From Zygaena filipendulae (Eukaryota > Arthropoda > Insecta > Lepidoptera > Zygaenidae): a stretch of DNA of 64,000 nt. Location: positions 5,235,501-5,299,500 of the forward strand of contig OU015670.1 in the NCBI GenBank assembly GCA_907165275.2, given 5' to 3'. Shown here in pieces: positions 35,501 through 45,541 of this stretch; position 1 is the stretch's first letter; the number at the start of each line of letters is the position of its first letter. The notes below the pieces were generated by a model, which saw only the letters and a program-made list of their open reading frames with translations, searched no databases and was not told the origin of the DNA. Position numbers and translations under genes: made by a program.

Positions 35501-35719
35501 AAAAAATATTGTCAGAAACTATCAATATATTGAGATTGAATAATTAAAGTACATTTAGGAAATTAATTCAACAATTAACACACTTTCAATACATAAGAGC
35601 GCATGCTTTCTAATAAATAATGGTTTAAAGGCTGTCTTAAAAATATTAGGTTATAAAAGCACGTGTGTATTTACCTTAAAAATGGCGAATCCCGCCGGTG
35701 TTTCGAACAAAACCAACAT
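29572..35719 (-). CDS. Nop58: Nucleolar protein 58 (NOP58/NOP5), box C/D snoRNP core
   Basis: Core scaffold of box C/D snoRNPs, acting in the nucleolus with NOP56, fibrillarin and 15.5K to guide rRNA 2'-O-methylation. Five exons on the minus strand: 35675-35719, 35373-35449, 31434-32582, 29957-30098 and 29572-29766. All have GT/AG borders and compatible phases, giving 535 residues (family size about 530). Residues 1-60 form the NOP5 N-terminal domain (start MLVLFETPAGFAIFK). The NOSIC region includes 'REWYGWHFPEL' at about 185. The Nop-domain signature 'IGEHVGARLIAHAG' is at about 291-304. The C-terminal exons encode the typical acidic and poly-lysine tail (two KKKKKKK-type runs). The first-exon codons are easily missed because the long central exon is itself open. 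Introns 3 and 4 are packed with SINE, Helitron and mariner-related sequence. Confidence 0.97.
30485..30625 (+). mobile_element. tRNA-derived SINE copy in NOP58 intron 4
   Basis: The head has an A-box-like 'tggcgcagtaggt' and a B-box-like 'ggttccgggttcgattt', followed by 'gaacacagggttccatttt'. Other copies are at 32967-33100 (split), 47455-47730 (inverted) and 47845-48005. Confidence 0.65.
30626..30909 (-). repeat. Repeat family T, copy 2
   Basis: Inverted relative to 8023-8308, with the same end 'ctatacttataataaaactg'. Confidence 0.65.
30910..31285. mobile_element. Inverted pair of Helitron-like elements in NOP58 intron 4
   Basis: One copy ends at CTAG 31067-31070 in plus orientation. A second begins at CTAG 31085-31088 in minus orientation, so the two GC hairpins face each other with 14 bp between them. 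A SINE 3' part follows at about 31290-31382. Confidence 0.6.
33101..34683. mobile_element. Mariner-related element with terminal inverted repeats of about 50 bp
   Basis: The left end 'tgttgttttggtcagcaacg' and about 30 further bases are inverted at 34630-34683 with few mismatches. Inside is a broken transposase (minus strand, 33830-34276). A GC-rich segment at 34300-34560 differs sharply in composition from the rest. No TA duplication is evident at the borders. Confidence 0.7.
33830..34276 (-). pseudogene. Internally deleted DDE transposase (mariner-related, HTH type)
   Basis: The minus strand starts MARSFAGLTNSEIYDL and meets stop codons almost at once. A second frame carries an N-terminal helix-turn-helix-like part ('TGRGQSGLPVNVQDAVLEYL'). 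It jumps straight to the C-terminal catalytic block 'WPPRSPDLTQLDFYLWG' in another frame. The central catalytic region is missing and several stops are present, so it is non-functional. The family assignment rests on the WPPRSPDL-x(3)-D motif. Confidence 0.8.
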
Positions 35720-35908
35720 TTTGATAGCACTAAACACACTACGAATAGATTTCAATTATTAAATGGAGTCAAATAAGTTCTTTTTGACGAAAAATAAATG
35801 CACCGGAACAGCACGTCCCCGTTCACAAAATACAAATTCTAGTCGCGTTCACAAATTAACTAGACATATGTCGCGTTGCCCACAATGACACTCCCACAGA
35901 GTACAAAC
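35720..35908 (-). promoter_or_regulatory. NOP58 5' UTR and proximal promoter (inferred)
   Basis: 189 bp separate the NOP58 start codon from the hAT-3 target duplication. Transcription must start here or within or beyond the transposon. No TATA box is obvious. 35850-35872 is the inverse of 37492-37514 (23 bp, 'acaaattaactagacatatg'). Confidence 0.35.
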
Positions 35909-36971
35909 TAGGGATGTGAAAAAATAATCGATTTTTAAATAATCGATTAAAAATCGATTATTATTTTTAAAAATCGATTTTAATAACTGATTTTATTTTT
36001 AAGAATAATCGATTAATAATCGATTTTTTTTATAATCGTTCAATCGATTTTTATCCTGGGATTCCCATGGGAAGGCCTATTTAAGCAAAGCAAGAAAAAG
36101 AAAAAAAATATATCCATAAATTATTTAAATAGAGCGTTTCAAAATTTATACTTTAGACTTTACCACCGAAACGCGGAATGACGTCACTAGGTCAAAATTA
36201 CGCCTTATTAATCTGTGATACAAATGTCACTCGTATTGAAAGGGTCATTTGACACTGACAGACATATAATTTCAATATCCAAAAGCGAAATTAAGGTTGA
36301 ACTGTATCGAGTTACTTCCAAAAGTTCCAGTAAAGAATCTGTAAGTACATATGCACTGTATTTAATGCCAGATGTGACACGAAATAAACCCTGCTGGGTT
36401 TTTGCGTCTGACCTTGTAAAAATTTTGTACTTTTTTTCTGAGTAGATAAATAAAAAAAAAAAACAAAAAAATCGAAATGCATCTTACAGTTGCATTTTAA
36501 AGTAAAAAACTTCAGAAAATGGAAAATATGCGTTGACTGTATGCTCTTAGTTTCTTTTGCTTTTTTTGAAAGAGGTAAATGTTTCCAAAAAAAATAAAAG
36601 TGAAGAGTGAAATGTGTTAAGCGTGGCTGTGATTGGTGTTTCGTTTCAACGTTCAGTTTCACAAAATTAAAAGTTGAATATCTTAGAAACTATTGAATTT
36701 TTTTTGTTAATCTTTCACGAAAACGCTTTTCTAAGGCTCTGTTTTTGAAATATTTCTTATAATAAATTTCGTGCAAGTACCCTATTGTTCAAATTATCCT
36801 CAGAGTTTTATTGCTAAAAGCATGCAGATTTTCATCGTAAAAAATCGATTTTATATAAAAAATCGATTTTTTTCCTCATTTAAATCGATTAATCAAAAAT
36901 CGATTATTTTTAAAGAGACAAAAATCGATTAATATAAAAATCGATTTTTTTCTCTCAATGTCACATCCCTA
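35909..36971. mobile_element. hAT-type non-autonomous element (hAT-3)
   Basis: The terminal inverted repeat is TAGGGATGTGA, with 8-bp direct repeats GTACAAAC at 35901-35908 and 36972-36979. Both subterminal regions are arrays of 'aatcgatt' motifs. The interior is a family L copy (36065-36790). That copy is interrupted at about 36340-36470 by an A-rich-tailed insert of about 130 bp, absent from the 2870-3337 copy. Confidence 0.9.
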
Positions 36972-37009
36972 GTACAAACGAACACAGACGCACAGCACAG
37001 ACGATTAAG

Positions 37010-37400
37010 AGATTTTTTTTGGTGAAGTTTACCCTTGTCGGGGAAGGCAGAAGGAAACTTAGTCCATATAGCCAATTCAGTGGTATTATTTCTTCTTCTG
37101 AAGTTATTTACATGCAAATGCATTGGTGAGATGAATTTCGAAGCTTTACCGGAACTTTTGGCGGCAAATCTTCACAGTTGAACCTTAATAGGACGCTCTG
37201 TGGGAAATTCTATAGTAAAACGAAAACCTCCCGATGAACGCCCTATTTCATCTTATTTCACTGTTTCCGCACACTGTTCACTAATGGATCACTATTATGC
37301 AAAATCCACCATATTCACACAACATTAATCACGACAAACTAATTTGCAAAACAAAGAAATAAAACTGACATCCACTCTGCTAAAAATCCCTGTCACTATT
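37010..37400. repeat. Family L, zinc-finger-associated branch, copy upstream of ZAD gene 1
   Basis: The block from 'gaagtttacccttgtcgggg' to 'ctgacatccactctgct' is matched at 52960-53769 and partly at 54777-55000, 41680-41900 and 59300-59405. It is not recognised as a known gene. Confidence 0.6.
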
Positions 37401-37717
37401 GACAAATGAAAAAAATATAAAAAAAATGCCATAAAAAAATATAAAAAAATGAAGAAAAAAATAAAAAAATAAATAATTATTTTCGTATACGGACATATGT
37501 CTAGTTAATTTGTGATACGGACTACGGAGCAACGTAGTGATTACCTTTTCTCTGCTACGGAGATTTTGGAGATTATTTTTGTTGAGAGTTGGTGCTGTTG
37601 TGTATGTGTGGTGGAGTGGTGGTGATATACTGCTGTGATAAGAGTTTTCAAAATTTTCAAATTACGGAATTTAAAATAGGTACCTACTAGCACAGATATA
37701 TTACTAGTAACCTGATA

Positions 37718-37905
37718 CTAGCTCCCTGTGGTTTCAATCGCGGTAATTTCGCACTTCGCAGTTCCCGCAGGGATTCCAGGATAAACTATAACTATAGAGT
37801 GTAAATCTTCCCCTGGAATTGATTTATTGGTGAAGACCGCATGAAAATCCGTTCAGTAGTTTTTGAGTTTATCGCGAACAGACAGACAGACGTGGCAGAG
37901 GACTT
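37718..37905 (-). mobile_element. Helitron-like element just upstream of ZAD gene 1
   Basis: The CTAG end is at 37718-37721 and the body ends at 'gaacagacagacagac', about 40 bp before the start codon. It probably contributes the 5' UTR or promoter. Confidence 0.55.
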
Positions 37906-37941
37906 TGTTTTATAACCAACACTTAACATTAAACACATAAA

Positions 37942-40900
37942 ATGGTATTTTGTGCAACGTGCTTGGCTAGTGATAGAACTGTTGTGGCACTCAGCAACTC
38001 AAATATTATAAGAAAAACTGCTCAGTATTTAAGAATTCAAGTAAGTACTTACCTTTAAAAAAAGTTATTATAGTTAGTTTACTATCGTTCTAAGGTTCAC
38101 TTATAAAGGACTTTCAGACAAAGTTTGATCTGAGTTTACCTTCGTTCTAAGGTTCATTTATATAGGACTCTCAGACGAAGTTTGATCTGAGCTGAGGGTA
38201 AAATATGTGCTGCTATGGCATACAGACAGACAGACGGATGGACATAACGAAATTAAAAAGGTACTGTTTTTTTCCATTTTGGCTGCAAAGTCCAAATAAA
38301 GAAGATTGTTAGTTCATAAGGTTCATAGGTACTTTTTGTATGTTACATGCTTCATTAATGTGTATTGTGTGTTCCATCACATTTGAGACAGATTATGGTT
38401 TTCTAACTATGTAAATAATACAATTTTTGTTTCAAACGTTAATAAGTTATTAACATAGGAATCATGGACTTTTCAAGCATGTCTGACATTAAGGTACAAG
38501 TATCATATTTTATGAAGAGGAAATTTTTTTTTTTAGTTGACAAATATTTTTGAAGTGTGTTGGGAGTGCCACAGGAGGATTAAGAGAATGGAAGAATTCA
38601 GAAAACAAGTAACTCTTGCCCAATCTATTTTAAAAACACATTCATTTGATCTGGTAAGTCAATTATTAGGGACTAGCTGTTCCCTGCGCTTTCACTCATG
38701 TTAGTTTCGGAGTTCCTGCAGGAATTCCGGAATAAAAAGTACCCTTTGTCCTTCTCTTTACCCCTAACAATGTGTATGCAAAATTTCATGATGATTGGTT
38801 GAGCTGTTAAGGCTGGAAAGTGTGACAAACAAACAAACAGACTCAACTTTGCATTTATAATATAAGTAAGGATTATGGATTACATTCCAAAGATGATTTA
38901 TAGAGTTGCAAAGATTACAATTTCCCTGGATATTTTTTTACAAATATTTCATAACACACACATCTACTTGCTGGTATTAATAGTATTAAATATGGAAACT
39001 AGCTTGCCTGACTTAAAAAAAAAATCAATTTTTCAGTCTATAGAAAGAATTCAAAGCTTATCCAACCTCAGCAAGGTGAATAAAATCGGATTTGATATGG
39101 TATGTGACCAAAGTCACTCTGATTGTAACCACAAGAGCCAGCAAGATATTAATAAAATGAAAACAGAATTTATAAAAGTTGATTTTGCAGTTCAAACTCC
39201 ATTTGTAAAAAATGAAATGCTCAGTGACATCCATAGTGATAACGACACAACATCAATAACAAGTGAGTGTGATGTTAAAGTTAAAGCCAGTGTTAAAGCT
39301 GATGTCAAAGAAGAAAAAAGTTATCATGAAAAGTTTCCAGTTGAGATAACAAAGAAAGAAAAGAAACAAGAAGAAATAATGGAACAAAATTCTTTTCAAC
39401 AGCTTTTTGATGTATCTGTAATGTCAGAAGATGAAATGCAACTTGCCTGGGTTTCAGGAAAAGAGAGGCACAGATATAAGCTGAGCACATACAAATGTGA
39501 GAAGTGCTTTAGTGGTTTTTTTGACTTAAAGAAATATAAGAAGCACATTGAATTAAGACACAGTGAGGTAAATCTTTTATTTTTCTAAGTAAAAAAGAAC
39601 AGTATTCACCAAACAATCTCTATTAAGTATTCACCTTTTTTAAAGAGACTCGCTGTTCCCCGTGGTTTCACCCACGGTAATTTCGGAGTTCCCGCGGGAA
39701 TTCCGGGATAAAAAGTAGTAAGTACCCTATGTCCTTCTCTGTACCCCTGACAACGTGCATGCCAAATATCAGCAAAATCCTTCACCCGTTTTTGCGTGCA
39801 AATATCCAAACATCCACACTTTGACATTTATAATATTAAGTAGGATTAATATGCTTTTATATCTTTACTATTGTTAAAGTGAATGTTTATTTTTGTTTGG
39901 TTTTTTTGCTTTCACACTTTAACTACTCAACCAATTGTCATGAAATTTTCCATAAAACTTGCCACGGTACATAAAAGGACATACTTTTATCACGGAATTC
40001 TCGCGGGAACTCCGAAACTAACGCGAATGAAACCGCAGGGAACAGCTAGTTTAAAATAATAATTTTAATAGGATACCTAGTCCCCAGATGATAGCTCAGT
40101 GGTTGGTGCGTTCGGATCAAACGCCGCGAGGCGTAGGTTCAAACCCTAATAATGAGCTTGAGCTGTTGGTGAAGGAAAACATCGTGAGGAAACCATAGTA
40201 TGGTGGTAGGGCACTTTCTTAGTGACCGGCTGGCTAGCTACCACCTTCAAGTTGTAAATCTATCGCCAAGCACCTCACGGTGTGTTCCGGCAGCCCCACT
40301 TGAAACTCAGTTCCCATCCCCATTTCAGGTCGGGAACCCACCTGCATGCCTTTTGGTGTTGCAGATGTCTATGGGCGGCCCTTATTCACTATGATCAACA
40401 ACATTCCTTGCCCATAACGCGTGTCTCAAAAACGCATTTCCAAACGTTCTAGACGCCAAGATATTAGAAATTATTATTCTTTGTGCCACAAGAAACGTTG
40501 TAAATATATATTTTCGCAATAAAACTTTGATTACGAGGGAAAGATAGTTTTTGCGGCGTCTTATCTTAGCGCGGCGTGTTATGGTCATAGTGAATAAGGG
40601 CCCAGGTGTACCACTTGCCCGTTTGCCCCCTATGACATTAAAAACAAAAAAAATTGGGATTATGAGTCAATGAATAGTTGTAATTCGAGTCACGTTCATC
40701 GTGAGACGGTGACAGTGAGTGATGTTGCAGAAGGCTGGGTCGCACCCTTGCGACGTGTGCGGGGTGCGGTTCCGCAGTGACGACACGCTGCGGCGGCACC
40801 GCACGGGGCACTACCAGCGCTACGGCTGCCGCGCATGCGCGTACTCGCACCACAGTCTCGCCGCCATGCACGCGCATCTCCGCACGCACGACGCGCTGCT

Positions 40901-43900
40901 GTACGTGTGCAACGCATGCGGGGATGCCTTCAGGTGCGCACCTGCCAGCTGACATGCATCTTAATCTAATATATAAAATTCTCGTGTCACAATGTTCGTT
41001 CCCATACTCCTCCGAAACGGCTTGACCGATTTTTATGAAATTTTGTATGCATATTCAGTATGTCTGAGAATCGGACAACATCTATTTTTCATCCCCCTAA
41101 AGGGAGTTCCTGCGGGAATTCCGAAACTCACGCGGGTGAAACCGCGGGGCACAGCTAGTTATGTATGAAATAACAAAATTCGTGAGTTATTTCAAGAGAT
41201 GTATTTAGCTAGGTAGCTAGTTGAGAAGTAAGTCACGCTCATGTCACAATCCTTAACTACCAAAGGTGTTATAAGTAGTAAAATAATCATTGTTAACTAC
41301 CTATATAATTCACTTTATCGAAACAATAAAAATGTACCCACACTAAATTATATAATATCTGCCTCAATTATTCCGTGTTCTTTAATATAAGTACCATCAT
41401 GGATGTATTTCGTTTACAGTATGGCGTCTCACCTTAAGACCCACCGAAGTGTGGTACATTTGCAAAGCGGGGTTAGGCCGCCGTTAGAGTGCGACCATTG
41501 CGGCAGACTGTTCAAGTGTAAAAAAGGCATTGAGAATCACATTGTTAGGTATGTATGTATAATAGTGATAGAGTGAAATAGGATGTTCCTCGGGAGATTG
41601 TAGTTTCCTCGCCAACAACCTGTTTATGGGTTGGTGAGATATACCTATCATTTTGTATATTTGTGGAAAATTAAAAAAAACAAACTATACGACTTTCCGC
41701 AGAGCGTCTTATTACAGTTCAAATGTGACAAGTTTCTTAAAAAGGTTCCGGTAAAGCATCGAAATGCATCCCACCAATCTATTTTAATGTACATATTAAA
41801 TAACTTAAAAAAGAACAACGTCCGACCTGGCTGTATGAACCGAGATTCCTCAGATTCCTCTGCCTTTCCCGAAGGAAGTAATAACCTAGCAGGAATCTCA
41901 AAAAAGTGCGTGATGCCCCTCGCCTCTAGTGAGCGCCCCCCCCCCCTCCCTCCCCCGCAGCGTGCACATGGCCCGCGGCCGCCTGCGCGTCGCGTGCCCG
42001 CAGTGCGGCAAGCTCTCCCGCAACTTGCGCGCGCACCTCGCCACGCACGCGCCGCGCGCCCGCGACGAGGCCGCCTACTGCGTAGAGTGCGACAAACAGT
42101 ACCTCAGCGTCGCGCTCTATAAGAAGCATCTGAAGAATACTATGAAACATAGAAAATCGGAGACGATAAAGTGAGTTTTATTTTTGCATAATGACAAATT
42201 TATCAGATTAGATAGATTTAGGCAGATGTATAACATAAAAACATAATATAGGTCTTTTAATATCTATTAGATCCCTCTTTTATTAATTATCTTCTCATTC
42301 TATAAATCTTTCATTAATTCCGTATAAGAATAAGAAAAAGTTATAACTTGTGTGCGAGTTCAATTTGAAGATACCTACTGTTGTAGATATAATGTTGACG
42401 GGTTTTTAATCGTATACAGCTTTAAAAACTTTTAAACAAACATGTTCATCCAAAATAAGTTATACCTATTAAGCAATTTACGTCTTAAAAAAAACTTTCT
42501 ACAAAGAGCATTGGTAAGACAATTGAAACTGTCGTTTGGCAGACGTAAGTGTCCGCACTGCGATGCGCTCATCCACTACATGTACATGAAGAAGCACATC
42601 AACAGGGTACATCTGAGGGAATATGCGCACAAGTGTACCGTGTGCGGGAAGGTACGTGACGTAGTCGGGGCTTGGAAAATCTGGTATTTTTATTTTGCCT
42701 ACCGTTTAAATTGACCTCGGCAAGTTACCGGGTTCTCAATTGGAACCAGTGCCAAGACGTGGTTAACGGGTATCAACCGATGTGATTCATGGATACCAAT
42801 ATTACAATATCGGCATAACTTAATCGGTATTATACCAGTAATATTAACTGTAGGATAACAAATCGCACCTGTTATACAACAATGTAACGAGAACTGTTAA
42901 GGGTGCCAGTAAATTAAGTTAAAGTACCCATTTTTGTAAAATATCGATATCCAGATCACAAATCAAAAATACCTGTATAAAAATCATTATTTTAAAGGTA
43001 TTATTGGTGCCGATAGTAAATCTTGGTCGTTATTAATAATTATTTATCTTGCTGACTAGCAAATTGGTCTGAAACTTAGGTACTTATATGTACTACGTGA
43101 TAGGCAAACGCATGTGTTCCAAAATATTGTACACCTAAATTAAAAACACTTTATGTGGATGATTTACATACACACATGATCTTTTACGGTGGCCGTTAGT
43201 CGATAGATCGTCTAAGCTAAGAACGTATGAAAATGATCGAGACCATCAATCCCATCCACAATCTTCTACGACATGTTCGTCGTTTTTAGTTCTTCGATAC
43301 AATATCGTTCCGATAGATTCGAATTGACGTTAAATCTCGATCATAGGACTCGATAGTAAAAAGATTGAAACGTTCGAATATCGTCAATCAGAACAATCAC
43401 TCCATAAATATAATATTTAAAAGTTGACATTCGTATTTCGTATAGTTTAGCCTCATTCGGATACTGAATTGGCCTAAAACAAGAGTACTTGTTACGCTAA
43501 GCATCTCGTTCCATGTGCATTCTATTGCAGGGCTTCGACCGCAAGAGCAGTCTGCAGACGCACGTGTTAGAGAGGCATGAAGGTGTGACAGTTCCTAAAA
43601 AGCGCGTGTTATGCAACTACTGCGGCAAGGGATTCACGGTGCGTATCATCACGAGGTTTTCATATGACGGTTTGGCGACCAAAAAGTAGGTAGTAAAGAT
43701 TACACAATTTCTTCAGAAGAGATGCCAGAGAGAAGATCGTCTATGTAAAACAAATTGGCCCTATAATATAGTTAATGAGGATTTGCACTAAAAGTTTTTT
43801 ACGCTGTCTTGTATTACTGAATTTTAAATTTAACTGAGGAAATAAGTCACTAAACTCCATTTCATAAATATCCAGGAGGAATTCTTGTTTTTCTTGGTTT

Positions 43901-44121
43901 AGGATTAGGATCCAACACAGCAGCACATTTAATAAAATAAAAGCATTTTTTGTTGAATGTTTTAGGCTAAAAGTTCACTCCAGCAGCACGTGAACTCCCA
44001 CCTGGGCCGGCGGCCGTACGAGTGCGCGACGTGCGGCGACAATTTCAGCTACTCGGGCGCCCTCTACACGCACATCAAGCTCAAGCACGGCGGTAACAAA
44101 CAGCCGCCACAGGGCACTTAA
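37942..44121 (+). CDS. ZAD-type C2H2 zinc-finger protein (gene 1)
   Basis: Putative sequence-specific DNA-binding nuclear protein. Nine exons: 37942-38040, 38537-38653, 39037-39567, 40731-40933, 41420-41548, 41961-42170, 42543-42651, 43531-43638 and 43966-44121. All splice phases agree, giving 553 residues. Exons 1-2 form a zinc-associated domain (ZAD) with the cysteine pairs 'CATCLASD' and 'VCWECHRRI'. Exon 3 encodes an acidic and lysine-rich linker, then the first C2H2 finger. About eleven C2H2 fingers follow, split across exons. Examples are 'CDVCGVRFRSDDTLRRHRTGH', cut after F, and the canonical last finger CATCGDNFSYSGALYTHIKL. Some fingers are irregular (a shortened C-to-H spacing in exon 6). 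The later exons are much GC-richer than the linker. Target genes cannot be inferred. Confidence 0.9.
38673..38866 (-). mobile_element. Helitron-like element in ZAD gene 1 intron 2
   Basis: The CTAG end lies only 19 bp downstream of the exon 2 donor site. The body holds the usual 'tccttctctttacccc' block. Confidence 0.6.
39649..40049. mobile_element. Two opposed Helitron-like elements in ZAD gene 1 intron 3
   Basis: The minus copy is about 39649-39846 and the plus copy 39860-40049 (CTAG at 40046-40049). Their bodies are tail to tail. Confidence 0.55.
40081..40680 (+). mobile_element. SINE with tRNA-like head, split by a MITE
   Basis: The head 'gatagctcagtggttggtgc' and 'aggttcaaaccct' are A- and B-box-like. 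The tail 'cacttgcccgtttgccccct' near 40612 resembles common lepidopteran LINE/SINE 3' ends. The sequence 40377-40602 interrupts it. Confidence 0.6.
40377..40602. mobile_element. MITE with 20-bp terminal inverted repeats
   Basis: Ends GGCCCTTATTCACTATGA and its exact inverse; 226 bp, no ORF. The GGCCC-type end suggests a PIF/Harbinger relative, but no TWA duplication is evident at the borders. Confidence 0.65.
40963..41158 (+). mobile_element. Helitron-like element in ZAD gene 1 intron 4
   Basis: It starts 30 bp after the exon 4 donor and ends at CTAG 41155-41158. Confidence 0.6.
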
Positions 44122-44166
44122 GGGAGGCCGCAACGCGAGAGGTCAAGACCCAATGATTGGAACCGT

Positions 44167-44291
44167 GGGAGAAATGCCCGGCCCAATGATGGGAGAAATG
44201 CCCGGTTCAAAAATGGGAGACATGCCCGGCCCAAAAATGGGAGATATGCCCGGCCCAAAAATGGGAGACAATATGCCCGGCCCAGTCCAAA
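44167..44291 (+). repeat. 24-bp minisatellite in the ZAD gene 1 3' UTR
   Basis: Five units of 'gggaga(c/t)atgcccggccc' plus 'aaaaat' follow the stop codon and lie before the AATAAA at 44414. The repeat reads as M-P-G-P-x-M-G-D in one frame but is not connected to the coding exons in phase. Confidence 0.75.
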
Positions 44292-44413
44292 GGTGCGAGA
44301 AACTCTCGGTCCTACGTGGGAGTGGAATCCGGCTCAAATGTGGGAGATGAGTCTGGTTCAAAAATGAAGTACGCCTGATCCTGAGGTGAAAGATCATCCC
44401 GGGCAAAGAAAAT

Positions 44414-44419
44414 AATAAA
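44414..44419 (+). terminator. Polyadenylation signal AATAAA of ZAD gene 1
   Basis: AATAAA on the plus strand, 293 bp after the TAA stop. Confidence 0.6.
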
Positions 44420-45541
44420 CTCATGTTTACACAATATGCAGTTTACTTACGATAAATCCATGCAAAAAAGATTGATAAACAAGTGTGGTAAGTGATTAAA
44501 TACATCCTCGCTCAAATTGAAGACATTATTTTCATCAATAAATAATTATAGGATGAAAAAATCTCTTAAAAATTCGCTTTTCGACGAAGATTTCTTTTTC
44601 TTTTCAGTTTTCCGTCAATTTTTGTACTTTTTTTTTTCACTTTTGGTACCGAAAATAAAAAAAAAACATATTTGTGTAACATAATGTCTTTTGTGTCGAT
44701 TAAAATGTCGATTAAAATTATCACTTCGTAAAATTATAACATTTCATTTAGTGTAATAATATATTCCCGTTTCAAAAGAAAGCCGCAGTTTTTTTAACTT
44801 CGAATAAAATAGATAATAACAAAAAGAAGATCGATAAAACAGATGTTTTCCTTTGTCATTTAGACGAGTGACTTAGAACCCGTAATAGGATAACTTAAAA
44901 GAGTCTCGTTCAACTTTCAAACCTTACACTCCTAGGGTTATAAATCATATTAACATCTCATGTTAAGAGTTTATTTACGTGTGGATGGATGGAAGAAAAT
45001 AAGTTTTGTAAATTTTTATTGTACTGTTTTATTGACGTAAGTATACCTACTATAATAAGATATTATTGAAATCACATTTATTATTATAGAATTAAAATAT
45101 ATTAATAAAATTCTTTACGTAATAATTAAATTTTATATGTATACATTTAGACCAACGACCTGACTGACTGGACATTCCTGGAATAAGAACTAGCCCACCT
45201 GAAGTTTCATGTCTAATATTAATAATTAATTATTTAAAAAAAAGAGTTCATAATATTTAGATGGTTTGTATTTGTTTCTTTAACTTATTTACCAAAACAA
45301 AATTTATATAATAAAAACAACTGATATAGCTCTTCTTAAGAGACCACTAAATATGTTTATGGAAAAGTTTCTATTTTACCCCATAGGTAGATAGAATTTC
45401 AGTTTATCTTAATGATATAATTTAATGTGTGCAATATGACCATATTTTATGGTGTGGTGTATGTAGGAATTAGTTTGATAAAGATATATATTGCTAGCTG
45501 AATTTTAAAAACTCCGTGCACTTAAATGTGCGGTGCGGTCT
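44420..45541. other. Convergent intergenic gap between ZAD genes 1 and 2
   Basis: AT-rich sequence with no element or RNA gene recognised. It must contain the 3' UTR of gene 2, for which no canonical AATAAA was identified. Confidence 0.4.

Noticed and set aside
40081..40150. Possible tRNA gene
   Set aside because: Has A- and B-box-like sequence but no complete cloverleaf, and it continues into a SINE body and LINE-like tail.
40638..41025. Cysteine- and arginine-rich minus-strand and alternate plus-strand frames
   Set aside because: Shadows of the GC-rich zinc-finger exon 4 of ZAD gene 1.
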